From Anthonomus grandis grandis (taxonomy: Eukaryota > Arthropoda > Insecta > Coleoptera > Curculionidae), in the NCBI RefSeq assembly GCF_022605725.1, contig NC_065548.1, positions 46,679,131 through 46,743,130 on the forward strand: 64,000 nt of DNA. Direction: 5' to 3'. Shown in pieces: positions 1 through 10,257 of the stretch (its first letter is position 1; the number at the start of each line of letters is the position of its first letter). The notes beneath the pieces are model-generated. The model saw only the letters and a list, made by a program, of their open reading frames with translations, did no database searches and had not been told where the DNA came from. Both the position numbers and the translations under genes were made by a program.

Positions 1-214
1 AAGCAGAGTAATTTTCCACCTTTGTCGGGGATTCCCATTAGTCGATACTGAGAAATTTCTCTGTGGTCGCGCGTTGGAACCGAGGCCGCCGGGGATTTCC
101 AGTTCTCGACTCTGAGAATTTTTATAGAACATGCAAAATGAGATGACCGGTAGTTTTAGATTGGACATTGCGTGTTATTGTGCGAGTGCGAGTTTTAGTA
201 GTTTTTTTGGTAAA

Positions 215-1432
215 ATGACGGATAAGTGCAGAGCTATAAATTTGAAAGAAAAATAGACATCATTAAAAGTATTGAAAGTGCCATTAACAAATCGGAAATT
301 ACGGAAACAAGTAGGAAAAATATGGCAAAAACAACAGTTTCTACAATTTGGAGCAATCGTGAAAAAATCAAGCAAGCAAGTAAAAATAAATCGCAAAGAA
401 TTAAGAAAATATTGGTCAAGCTCTTATTCGATGGTTTGAGGTGAGAAGAACCGAAAATATTCCTATAGGTGGACCACTTTTAAAAGCAAAAGCCGAAGAT
501 TTATCTAACGGATTACACGGTGGAGATTTTAAGTGCTCTACGGGTTGGCTCGAGCGTTTTAAAGTTCGTCACAACATCAATATCGGCAAAGTGCAGGAGA
601 TGTTAGCAGGGAAGCTGTGGTGAACTGGTTAACTGAGAAATAGCCACGTATTGCACAAAATTACAGCTGTGAAGATATTTTTAAAGGGGATGAGACTGAA
701 ATTTAGAGGAGAAAAGTGTGTGGGAGGCAAACAATCAAAGCTAAGATACACCGTTTGGGTTTGTGCAAATAAGACAGGTAGTGAAAAATGTAAACTTCTT
801 GTCATTGGTAAATACGAACGACCGAGGTGCATGAAACATATTAAAAACCTGCCTGTTATTTATAAATCAAATAGAATGATGTGTGAAATCGATCGAGGAG
901 TTTGATTCAGATGATGACTTGCCTCTAGATCAGTGGTACGAGAAATTTAAAAGTGTTGATGATGATGATGACTGGGATAGTCCGCTAAGTTATTGGTTGC
1001 AAAGTCACTGCCAAGACATAACTACTGTAGAAAAATATCTTCCTGAACTAGATAATTTTACGACCATCGACAATAATCTGGTAGCAACGGAGACCTTAAC
1101 GGATTGCGACATTATTGCCGAAGTTATAGAATCAAACGGTTCAACGAATGATTTTAGTTCCGATAACGAAAGCGGCGATGATGATGGACCAGTGAACGAA
1201 CCCATTCCAAGTTATTGTGAAGCACTTTGTGCAATTAAAACTGTTACAAATTTCTTACTTAGTATTTTTTTATTTATTTATTTATTTCTTCTTAATATAC
1301 TTAGATTACGGATCTGATGATACAATTTTACAAGCCTCGGTAAAAGTTAAGAAGCACATCGAGAATTTCAAATTGTGTAAAAAAAATCAGCAAACAAAAA
1401 TACCACGTTATTTTTTTGAAAAATCGTAACTA
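215..1432 (+). pseudogene. Tigger/Jerky-like transposase, internally deleted and frameshifted
   Basis: The likely start is the ATG at 215 (MTDKCRAINL). Frames then change near 255. The first block is a Psq/CENP-B N-terminal helix-turn-helix (residues like SETSRKNMAKTTVSTIW). The second, at 441-620, is the CENP-B HTH block (GGPLLKAKAEDLS, STGWLERFKVRHNI). The third, at 700-870, is the beginning of the DDE_1 domain (RGEKCVGGKQSK, VCANKTGSEKCKLLVIGK). The rest of the catalytic domain, with its second and third acidic residues, is missing. Sequence resumes at 883 with the acidic C-terminal tail (EEFDSDDDLPL). A 43-base GT..AG segment at about 1263-1306 looks like a small intron: its removal joins TNFLL to YGSDDTILQAS in frame. 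The family cuts and pastes its DNA at TA sites; this copy cannot be active. Confidence 0.75.
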
Positions 1433-2029
1433 ATAAATAGTACAGATTTATTTTGATTACATATGTATATGTATTCCAAGTTATTGTGAAGCACTTTGTG
1501 CAATTAAAACTGTTACAAATTTCTTACTTAGTATTTTTTTATTTATTTATTTATTTATTTATTTCTTCTTAATATACTTAGATTACGGATCTGATGATAC
1601 AATTTTACAAGCCTCGGTAAAAGTTAAGAAGCACATCGAGAATTTCAAATTGTGTAAAAAAAATCAGCAAACAAAAATACCACGTTATTTTTTTGAAAAA
1701 TCGTAACTAATAAATAGTACAGATTTATTTTGATTACATATGTATATGTATTCCAAGTTATTGTGAAGCACTTTGTGCAATTAAAACTGTTACAAATTTC
1801 TTACTTAGTATTTTTTTATTTATTTATTTATTTATTTATTTCTTCTTAATATACTTAGATTACGGATCTGATGATACAATTTTACAAGCCTCGGTAAAAG
1901 TTAAGAAGCACATCGAGAATTTCAAATTGTGTAAAAAAAATCAGCAAACAAAAATACCACGTTATTTTTTTGAAAAATCGTAACTAATAAATAGTACAGA
2001 TTTATTTTGATTACATATGTATATGTATC
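1204..2029 (+). repeat. Three-copy tandem repeat of the transposase 3' exon (period 269-277 bp)
   Basis: Units begin at 1204, 1473 and 1750 with ATTCCAAGTTATTGTGAAG and end before 2030. Each unit carries the end of the transposase, the candidate AT-rich intron and the last exon. Copies differ mainly in the number of ATTT motifs inside the intron-like part: the second and third units have two more than the first, which explains the 269/277 periods. Near identity implies a recent duplication by unequal exchange or replication slippage. Confidence 0.9.
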
Positions 2030-2170
2030 CTATTTTAATGTTATATGTTACATATTAATATTATATCTTTTTTTGTATTTAATACTTAGAATGTATTTTT
2101 TGTTAATTTAGTTCTTTAATTAAAACAAATAAATCTTTACATATTTATTTTTATGGGTTTCTTTTATAGC

Positions 2171-2236
2171 GTACCTCCGATTATAAAGTACTAACTTTAT
2201 TCACCCTAGAGGGTACCTTATAACCGGAGTTCACTG
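2171..2236 (+). repeat. 3' terminal inverted repeat with subterminal palindrome
   Basis: Bases 2175-2191 and 2213-2229 pair as inverted copies of CTCCGRTTATAARGTAC with two differences, separated by 21 bases. The outer arm is the transposon terminus (GAACTCCGGTTATAAGG on the minus strand). The transposon therefore ends in a hairpin-capable structure, plausibly a duplicated transposase-binding site. Confidence 0.7.
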
Positions 2237-2600
2237 TATTGCCTAAAAATACTACTTTTCCTACTACTAAAATTTAAATAATGCTCATATCAAGGCATGC
2301 TTGATTTAAAAAAAAATAAAATTATGCTAAATTTTATTTTTTAATCAAGCAGGGCTGGATGCCAAACAGTCAAATTTCAACTACAAAATTTTTTGTCATT
2401 TTTACCTATAAATTTGCTCATCCTGGGACGCACTGTATATACAATGCCAACATTATCGACAAAATATCCCTAGATGTAACTAAAATCGACAGGATTAAGA
2501 ATCGCTAACGAACGCGACTGTCATGGCAGAGTCGCTTTGAAATTTCGACATCGAAATGAAACAGAATCAGCGCTCAGACATCATACACCTCTACAAAGAT
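2237..2600. other. Unassigned AT-rich spacer
   Basis: No convincing coding potential. An imperfect inverted repeat around GCTTGATTTAAAA (about 2308-2350) is followed by TCCTGGGACGCACTGTATATAC at about 2424. This could be the relic of a small DNA transposon, but the ends do not pair well enough to call. Confidence 0.4.
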
Positions 2601-2712
2601 CTCTGGTTTCTAAGTCTGTAAAATAGTTATTGTTGTTAGTTGTGCTAAATTTAAAATAAAGGCAATGGAAGGTCAAAAATGAGATCTTACTAAGTAATGA
2701 TCAATATCAATA

Positions 2713-2910
2713 CCAGGAATATCTGACAGCATATATATTAATGAGCATCTTACCATGAAAAATAAAATTATTTTTAAAGAAGCCAGATCTGCTGCTAAAA
2801 ACAAGAACTATAAATACTGCTGGTCTAGGAATGGAAGGATATTTGTTCGAAAAGATGATTCTTCGCGCATTATTCATATCAGTGATTGTGATGTATTGGA
2901 AAAGCTGTAA
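2713..2910 (+). pseudogene. ORF1 C-terminal fragment of element A (FP25K-like domain)
   Basis: The frame from 2713 to the TAA at 2908-2910 reads GISDSIYINEHLT ... RNGRIFVRKDDSSRII ... VLEKL. It aligns clearly with the end of ORF1 in element B (PIFINENL, KNGNIFLRKNETSRIF, VLEKL). This region resembles the C-terminal domain shared by baculovirus FP proteins and insect non-LTR ORF1 nucleic-acid-binding proteins. The N-terminal zinc finger and coiled coil are absent, so the ORF1 gene is 5' deleted. It lies 47 bases upstream of the ORF2 start. Confidence 0.75.
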
Positions 2911-2956
2911 TTTGCCACCAAATTTAATCATGCCATGAGAAAATTAGCTCAGTATA

Positions 2957-5160
2957 ATGGCTGAAAATCTACAAATATACTACCAAAACACACAGGGTCT
3001 TCGTACAAAAACTAATGATTTCTCCCAAAATCTACTCCTTAACGATTATGACGTCATCTGCCTAACCGAAACCTGGCTAAACAATAATACCTTATCAAGC
3101 GAGCTTTTTAGCGACAGTTACTTGGTATATCGCCGGGATCGAGAGACAACAAGCTCAAAGAGGAAGGATGGAGGAGGATGCCTAGTGGCGGTTAAATCAA
3201 CACTGGAGTCCAACCGACGATATGATCTGGAGCTGGAGTGTGAAGATATTTGGGTCTCAATCAAGTCCAGCACTGGAGAGAACGTATTAGTGTGTTGTGT
3301 CTATATTCCACCTGGATGTGATTATTCAATGACAACTTTTATAAGTGGTTTGGTTAGGTTTGAAAATGTGTTGCAGAGTAGTTCTGTCCTGATCGTTGGA
3401 GACTTCAACATGTCAACGGTAAGTTGGCGTACAATTATTAATGAATCGTTCTTTGAGTCAGTCTAATTTGGGAACAAGTTTTCGGAAGTTCTTGACATGT
3501 TTTCTTATCTTGAATTTAAACAATATAATTTTTTGAAAAATTATAAAAGTAAAATACTAGATTTAGTTCTTTGTAATAGAGGCTTAGTAAGTAATCTACA
3601 ACAATCTCTTAGCTGTTTAGTTAAAGAAAATGCTAACCATAAAGCAATTGAATTTTCTTGGTCAGTTTCTTGCATGAGACCTCTCCGAGCCTCAAATAAT
3701 AAAATATATAACTTTAAAAAAGCTAATTTCGATAACATAAATCAATCCTTATCAGAAATCAATTGGAGTCAATGTTTAACGGGCGCTCACGTAGATGTCC
3801 TGGTGGACCAGTTTTATCACAAAATAGAACTAATTATAGAAAAATTAGTTCCGGTGCGTAGAGTTAAAGGCAACTTTCCTATCTATTTTCGTTTCGAAAC
3901 AATCGCAGTAATAAAAGAAAAAATCAAACTGCATAAAAAATATAAAATATACAGTGATCGAGCTTCATACGATCGATTTTGTGAGCTTAGAACCCTATCT
4001 AAACAAATGATAAAAAATGACTGTAAAGAGTATATAAATAGCATAGAATCCAACATTTTGGAAAATACAAAGAAATTTTGGGGTTTTGTTGGCAATAAGA
4101 GAAAAAACAATGTGTCTATTCCACATGCCGTAAAATTAGCTAATATTTGTGCAAAAGGTGGCAGGGATGTAAGCAATTTGTTTGCTCAATCTTTTAAGAG
4201 TGTTTATAATACATCAAATCCAGTTGTTTTTAATAAAAGTAATATTAAAATATACGAAATTTCAGAAAAAAAATCCTTGAGATATGTAAAAATTTAGATG
4301 TAAATGAAAGTCCTGGGCCAGATAATATTCCACCTATCTTGGTAAGGAACTGCGCAAATAGCTTGGTCAAGCCACTAGGCATTATATTCAATAAGTCGTT
4401 AAGATCAGGAGTTTTTCCTCAAAAATGGAAATTAAGCGAAATTTCACCAATTTTTAAAAATGGTGATAGGGAAGACGTGACAAACTATCGGCCCATTAGC
4501 AAGTTATGCATTTTTGGCAAAATCCTGGAAAAAATTATGTACGACACAATTTTTCCGAGTGTAAAACATAGAATTATTCAAGAACAGCATGGTTTTTACC
4601 CTAAAAGATCTCTTGAAACAAATCTACTATGCTTTTCAGAATTTGTCACTAGAACAATAGATAACAAAGGTCAAGTGGATGTGATATATACCGACTTCAG
4701 TAAAGCATTCGACAAAATTGATCCTGAAATATTAATACAAAGGCTTGAAGAAGTCGATGTTGATCCTGCAATAATTAGATTATCCTGTTCCTATAATATA
4801 GGTAGAAAAAGTAGAGTAACTATTGATGGCCATAAATCCGAGTGGTTTGACATAACATCAGGTGTACCGCAAGGCAGTCACCTGGGTCCGTTGTTTTTTA
4901 TAATATATATAAATTCAATAAAAAAATGTTTTAAACACTGTAAAATATTACTTTTTGCAGATGATTTGAAAATCTACTTAAAAATCGAGACCATGGATGA
5001 CTGCCTCAAAATCCAACAAGACCTTTTGCGCCTTGAACAATAATGTCAGAAAAATCGTCTCTTTCTAAATTCTGCAAGGTGCTTTTGTATTTCTTTTACA
5101 AAAAATATTACCAAAATAATATCGCCTTACTCTATAAATAGCAGTAATCTGAAACGAGTT
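2957..5160 (+). pseudogene. ORF2 (APE endonuclease + reverse transcriptase) of element A, 5' part
   Basis: ORF2 starts at the ATG at 2957. The endonuclease shows CLTETWLNNN, DRETTSSKRKDGGG and VGDFNMSTVSW. RT motifs include YTDFSKAFDKIDP, SGVPQGSHLGPLFFIIYI and FADDLKIYL. Three lesions are visible: an in-frame TAA at 3464-3466, a one-base indel in the A8 run at 4266-4273 that moves the frame, and a TAA at 5041-5043. Coding similarity continues past that stop to 5160, where element B begins. The product would nick target DNA and reverse-transcribe element RNA at the nick; this copy is dead. Confidence 0.85.
5154..5160. repeat. Left target-site duplication (ACGAGTT) of element B
   Basis: The 7-mer ACGAGTT occurs here, directly before the TTTA-rich tail of minus-strand element B, and again at 9367-9373, directly after B's 5' end. 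It is part of element A's RT coding sequence, so the duplication marks the insertion precisely. Confidence 0.9.
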
Positions 5161-5372
5161 TTATTTATTTATTTATTTATTTATTTTCTTAAGGATACAA
5201 ACAGGTAAACCCACTACAGTATCCACTTATAAATATAGAAACAATATAAACTTGCAGACACTAAAGTTAAATACCCTTAACAATTGCGAAACCGGAAAAG
5301 GACTATTAAATTTTAAATACTAATTTTTAAATACTAATTCTTACACAAAAAACACAAAGTCTGGGATACGAA

Positions 5373-8204
5373 TTATAGTAGCTCTCTCTTCAATATACCT
5401 CTCAGGTTTTTTTGGGTTTCAAAAAAGAGATCTATGTTATTATAAAAATTTGATAATCTCATCATTCTGCACAGTGGAGATGACTGACAACTGTTAGTAT
5501 TTCTGAAAGGTAAATTAAAAAGATCACTAAGTCTTAATTGCCGTGATGGAATATTAAATCTCAACCCCTGCATCAAACATGGACAATCCACTCTATTATT
5601 CAACAGTTTATGCAAAAATAAAAGGTCTGAAATTTTTCTTCTGTTGTCAAGAGTAAGTATACCAAAATGTTTTCTTATATCACCTAAGTCATTAGTAACA
5701 ATATTTAAATTATCCCTATAATAAAGACACTTTAAAAATTTGTTCTGCACAGATTCCAATCTATTTTTATAAATTGAGTAAATCGGATTCCAAACAACAC
5801 ACCCAAAATTAAGCTTGCTATAAACAAATGCATAATACAAAAAAATATAGGATCTAGAGGATTTCAAAATTTTAGCCTGCCTATTAATAAACCCTAACAT
5901 TTTATACGCACTTAACACTAAGGTATTAATATGTTTATCAAAAAGTAACTTCTCGTCAAAAATGATTCCCAAATCCTTCACCTCTTGGGTCCTTTTAAGA
6001 TCAACATTATTTATATTATAATTAAATTGAATTTTTAATTTATTTTTAGTAAATGAAATAAACTGACATTTTTCAATATTTAAAAAAAGGCAATTGATCC
6101 GACAGTATTCAACAAGGCTTTCTATATCCTCCTGCAGGAGCTGGCAGTCTTCGTGTGATTTTATAGGTCTAAAGAATTTAAGATCATCTGCATAAAGCAA
6201 AAACTCCGAGTGTTTAAAACATTTAAATATATCATTTATAAATATTATGAAAAAAAGGGGGCCCAAATGAGATCCTTGTGGCACCCCCGACGTTACATTA
6301 ACTATTTCGGAGTTTACGCCGTTTATGCAGACTGTGAATCTTCGATTCGAGAGGTAAGATTCAGCCCATTTTAAAAGAAAACCACCCACCCCTACCAGAG
6401 CTAGTTTTTTTAGCAAAATTGAAATGTTAATTTTATCGAAGGCCTTGCTGAAGTCCGTGTAGACGCTGTCAACCTGAATACGTTTGTCCATATTTTTCTT
6501 TAAAAATTCAAGATAGGTGAGAAGATTGCTTTCTATAGAACGGTTTGCAAAAAACCCATGTTGTTCAAAAATTAATTGTCTTTTCACTAACTTAAAAAAA
6601 TATGTATATAAAAGTTTTTCAAATAATTTTGCAAATATACTGAGCTTACTTATTGGACGGTAGTTGGAGATAATATTTTTTTGCCCGTTCTTATATATAG
6701 GAATTACATTGGAAACCTTCCACGCATCCGGAAATTGACCTTGTAAAAGCGATTGATTATATAATTTATATAAAGGATATGAGAGTCCTCTAGAACAATT
6801 TTTGACAAATAACGAAGGTATGCCATCAGGGCCTGCACCCTTTTTAGGATGCAGATCATTAATTCCTGCTACAACCTCATCCAGTTGAAATTGAATTAAA
6901 CCTAGATTATCATGTGTCATGTTACTGTTATGGTGATTATTTGATACACTTGGCGCTACAAAAACTGATTTAAAATACTCTGAGAATAAATCGCTAATTT
7001 CTTTTGAGGTGGAGGCTTCAGTATTATTATATTTCATAACTGAAGGTAAGCCAGAATTTCCCCTCTTAACAGATACAAGTTTCCAGAAAATTTTATTATT
7101 TGTTGATATTTCGTCCTCTAAAAAGGATATATAATTATTAAAATCACGTTTTATTAGCCCCTTAGATCGACTTCTTAAGAGTTTAAATATGTTTAGATCA
7201 GATGGGTTTTTATATATTTTCCATTTTTTGTGAAATTTATTTTTTTCCTTAATTACTTTAATAGTAGCTTTTGAAAAATAATAAGGGTAACCACTACTCT
7301 GATGGATAAGTGGGACCTTTTCTTTGATTATATCCCTTAAAATATTATAAAATTTACTTAGATTTATATCAATATTAACACTAGTAAGAATAGTATTTCA
7401 ATAAATTTTAGACATTTCATTATTGATTTCCTCAAAATTTGCCTTTTTATAATTAAAAAAACTATGTTTTGGGTTTCTTAAGGATTTAGGAATATCTAGG
7501 CAAAACAAAAATTCAAGAGCAGGATGATGGCTATCCTCTTTGACTGCTGGGGCCGAACATTTCATAATATGACTAATATAGTTTTTATTACAAAGAATTA
7601 AATCCAAAATTCTGTTATTATTATTTTTAATAGGATTATATTGCATTAGTCCACTAAATGATAATGTATCTATAAGTTCTGCATGCTCAGCACTTACGGT
7701 AATAGGTATCAAAAAATCCTCAGACTTATTTTTCTTTTCCCATGTAACCGAAGAACAGTTCATATCACCACACACCAGAATAGAACTATCACCCACATTA
7801 TCACTTATCCAGGATAACTTTGAAGAAAAACAAGAATATGCCATACGATCACTTGGCGGAATATAAACGCTACAAAAATACACTGTATTGATTCCGACTT
7901 TTAAAGCCACCCATACATCCTCTGCATCACTGAAAAACCCTGGTACACTAACTGCATTAAGCACTTTTTTGGTTGCTATTAACACGCCACCCCCATCCTT
8001 CTTTTGTGAAATTGTTGTCTCCCGATCACGTCGAAAGACATTGTACTTATTTAAGTCAAACAGTTCTCCATCAGATATGTTTTTATTAAGCCAGGATTCA
8101 CTTAAACAAACAATATCAAAGTTCATTCCATCCATAGCCAAAGAAAATTCATTAAGCTTGGTTCTTAAGCCCCTTGTATTTTGGCAATATACGTGAAGAG
8201 CCAT
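5373..8204 (-). pseudogene. ORF2 of element B: APE endonuclease-reverse transcriptase, one nonsense codon
   Basis: The 943-codon frame starts at 8204 (MALHVYCQNTRGLRTK) and ends at 5373. The endonuclease (about residues 1-230) shows CLSESWLN, DRETTISQKKDGGG, CGDMNCSSVTW and the SHHPAL region. A linker follows, then RT with YTDFSKAFDKINI, SGVPQGSHLGPLFFIIFIND and YADDLKFF. The C-terminal part contains LESVQNKFLKCL. The only break is TGA at 7398-7400 (codon 269); element A has Trp at the aligned position, so this looks like a single-base TGG to TGA change. No frameshift was found between 7398 and 7037, where I translated the linker continuously. ORF2 starts 44 bases after ORF1 ends, so reinitiation or an internal start is likely. 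Confidence 0.9.
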
Positions 8205-8248
8205 TTTATTAACAAAAATATCTTAATAAATGAAACATTATAAATATA

Positions 8249-9271
8249 TTACGCAGAGCCATCACCCAACTTCTCCAAAACAGATGAGTTTCCCACAAGA
8301 AAAATTCGTGATGTTTCATTTTTCCTCAAGAAGATATTGCCATTCTTGACCCAGACAAATTTAAACTGATGATCCTTAGCACACTGCTTGACCTCCTTCA
8401 ACAATATTTTCTTTTCGCTGATTAAGTTTTCATTGATAAATATTGGCTTTTGAGCACTGGCCAGCATTAAACCAGGTCCATTTTTCCCAGTAGAACGAAT
8501 CTTGGCTTTCACAGCACCCATCACTTTCTCCTTAAAAATGCGGGATGAAAATCGAACTACTATAGGCTTTGGTAGATTTTGATTTCGACTCTGGACACGA
8601 TGAATAAAATCAATTCTTTCTTCTTCAATATCGCACTGAATAGATTTACCTATATTATTTACAATTGTAATAAGATTTTCATTTTTTATTTCTGGTATCC
8701 CATGGATCTCAATATTATTGGATCTGGAAAACTGTTCAAGTGAGTTAATTTTTTGCGTGATTAACAGAGAATCAGCCTTTAATCTCTCGTTTTCCTCTCT
8801 CAAGATTTTAATGCATTTAATGCTTTCAGAAAGAGCTTTTAAAGTAGCCTCAAAATCTGAAATTTTGTCAGAACAAAATGTAACAGACTCCCGCAGCATC
8901 CTCAGTTCATTTTCCAAGCAAACAGCCGACAAGCCCTGTGACGCCGACGAAACAGCGTCTGGCGCACCGGTATTAGTACCATTACCGCGGCCACCGGCGT
9001 CGTTGCCGATAATAATCGACTGTCGTCTTGGCGCCGCCGACGCCAACATCGATGATCGCCGATCGCTAGACTCTTGGTCATCACGGTGCCCAGTACGACA
9101 TGATGGGCAGTTCCATTTTACACCAGAGGTTGGTCGAAATAAATTTACCTGATCCTTTCTCACCTCGCAGCACTGCGCGTTAGCATGGTATACTTGTTTA
9201 CAAACATCGCATGGAATTCCTGGTTGATTTCTGCTGACTTTAGAATCACAGGCTACACACTTATCCATCAT
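8249..9271 (-). CDS. ORF1 of element B: zinc-finger, coiled-coil, FP25K-like protein
   Basis: About 340 residues, intact. I prefer the ATG at 9271 (MMDKCVACD) over the upstream in-frame ATG at 9289 because the Cys-rich domain starts at once. Residues 4-60 form a PHD/RING-like zinc finger (CVACDSK ... CDVCKQVYH ... CPSC). A low-complexity Ser/Gly linker follows, then a Leu/Glu-rich coiled coil (about 100-165). The C-terminal half (IEIHGIPE ... RIDFIHRVQS ... KPIVVRFSS ... KNGNIFLRKNETSRIF) resembles the domain shared with baculovirus FP proteins. By family analogy it coats element RNA and assists target-primed reverse transcription. The GC-rich linker near 8940-9060 contrasts with the AT-rich neighbourhood. 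Confidence 0.88.
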   Translation of the reverse strand: MMDKCVACDSKVSRNQPGIPCDVCKQVYHANAQCCEVRKDQVNLFRPTSGVKWNCPSCRTGHRDDQESSDRRSSMLASAAPRRQSIIIGNDAGGRGNGTNTGAPDAVSSASQGLSAVCLENELRMLRESVTFCSDKISDFEATLKALSESIKCIKILREENERLKADSLLITQKINSLEQFSRSNNIEIHGIPEIKNENLITIVNNIGKSIQCDIEEERIDFIHRVQSRNQNLPKPIVVRFSSRIFKEKVMGAVKAKIRSTGKNGPGLMLASAQKPIFINENLISEKKILLKEVKQCAKDHQFKFVWVKNGNIFLRKNETSRIFLVGNSSVLEKLGDGSA

Positions 9272-9366
9272 TGCAACTGAAGAATACAAAATTTATAGCA
9301 GTTAGAATATACGAAATAATGCGGAGCTCACGAACAACATGTGCAACCACTGCTGTGCACAACACG

Positions 9367-9373
9367 ACGAGTT
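9367..9373. repeat. Right target-site duplication (ACGAGTT) of element B
   Basis: Second copy of the 7-mer found at 5154-5160. It immediately follows the 5' end of element B and restarts element A's RT sequence in frame. Confidence 0.9.
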
Positions 9374-10009
9374 GTACAGATTAGAGATCTGGGAGTAATC
9401 CTGGATGAAAAATGGACTTTTAAATCGCACATTGAGCGAGTGATATGCGAGTCCAATAAGATGGCTGGTTTCATAAAAAGAAATTCAACGGATTTTAAAA
9501 ACCCAAATTCAATTATCTCTTTATATAATGCTTTTGTCCTCAGTAAACTTTCTTTTGCCTCAGTAATATGGAATCCGAAGTACAATGTAGACATTACGCG
9601 CCTAGAGCGGGTACAAAATAGGTTTCTAAAATATCTAGGATTTAAGACCAATATGCCAATATACAACCATAATTATACCATTATACGAGCCAAATTTAAA
9701 TTTTTAACTCTTGAATACAGAAGAAATATCACAGATCTTTTTACGCTATATAAAATAGTAAATTGTCACGTCGATATACATTATCTTCTATCTCACATTA
9801 ATATACGGATACCAAGGCAAAATGCAAGAAACCGAGACTTGTTTGCAGCTGATTTTTATCGAACCAACGTAGGACAGAACTCTCCACTTTCTAGAATTCA
9901 AAATGTTTTTAATTTTTACAAGAATTTTCTGAATTCGGATATTTTTGGAACGCCGATAGGATCCTACAAACGCCAATTAAAAACCTACTTTTTAAAAAAG
10001 ATAGAATAA
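9374..10009 (+). pseudogene. ORF2 C-terminal part of element A
   Basis: This segment continues the RT gene interrupted at 5160: VQIRDLGVILDEKWTF, then FVLSKLSFASVIWNPKY, LERVQNRFLKYLGF and a final basic stretch ending at 10009. The block after the polymerase domain is typical of CR1/Jockey-type ORF2. The segment itself has no stop before the terminal TAA, so element B's arrival rather than local decay interrupts it. The in-frame ATG at 9341 lies inside element B's leader and has no meaning. Confidence 0.85.
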
Positions 10010-10257
10010 TTTTATTTCAGATTTAATTCAGAACTTGTAACAGTTTACGCTCTATTTAATCTCATTCGTGTATTCATCTAAATTTCCCTTTTCTTTTTGA
10101 TTGTATCTACACACGTAACATGTAAATTTAAGACAATGTTTGGTAAACCTATCATAAGTTTGTTATATATACACAGTGGATGCTTTTTTGGTACTTGTGT
10201 ACTGTTCGCAACCTGAACTTGTAATAAATAAATAAATAAATAAAAAATAAATAAATG
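10010..10257 (+). other. 3' UTR and AAATAA-rich tail of element A
   Basis: Non-coding sequence from the ORF2 stop to a tail of repeated TAAA units at about 10218-10257. The tail matches in style the AAAT tail of element B, supporting the group assignment. GATGATT follows, but I could not find its partner at the 5' end, so no target duplication is claimed. Confidence 0.75.

Larger units (their letters stand above)
1..2236 (+). mobile_element. Tigger/Jerky-like (pogo-group) DNA transposon, 3' portion
   Basis: The stretch holds a broken CENP-B/DDE-type transposase reading frame (from 215), a triplicated 3' exon (1204-2029) and a 3' terminus. The right end reads as the reverse complement of CAGTGAACTCCGG and stops at 2236, followed by TA at 2237-2238, the target duplication expected for pogo/Tc1-type elements. 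No matching left terminal repeat is seen in bases 1-214, so the 5' end is either outside the window or lost. The left 200 bases would be the 5' leader. Family assignment is from the transposase motifs. Confidence 0.75.
5161..9366 (-). mobile_element. Non-LTR retrotransposon B, near full-length, inserted in element A
   Basis: This 4.2-kb element has a 5' UTR (9272-9366), ORF1 (8249-9271), ORF2 (5373-8204), a 3' UTR and an AAAT-repeat tail (5161-5184 on the plus strand). It is flanked by perfect 7-bp target duplications. Only one lesion is evident, a TGA in ORF2. It is a relative of element A, not a copy: the same domain order but clearly different proteins. The low damage implies a young insertion. 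Clade CR1/Jockey group is inferred. Confidence 0.92.
2600..10257 (+). mobile_element. Non-LTR retrotransposon A (CR1/Jockey group), split by element B
   Basis: Segments 2600-5160 and 9367-10257 form one element. The RT frame continues across the gap when element B and one target duplication are left out: residues end with LKRV at 5160 and resume with VQIRDLG at 9374, in the same frame. Order is ORF1 tail, APE endonuclease, RT, C-terminal domain, then a 3' UTR ending in a TAAA-rich tail (about 10220-10257). The 5' part is reduced to the last 65 residues of ORF1. Target duplications of A itself were not found. Clade is inferred from RT motifs and the LERVQNRFLKYL block. Confidence 0.85.

Noticed and set aside
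8718..9152. 144-residue plus-strand open frame
   Set aside because: It is the antisense of ORF1 in element B and has no independent support.
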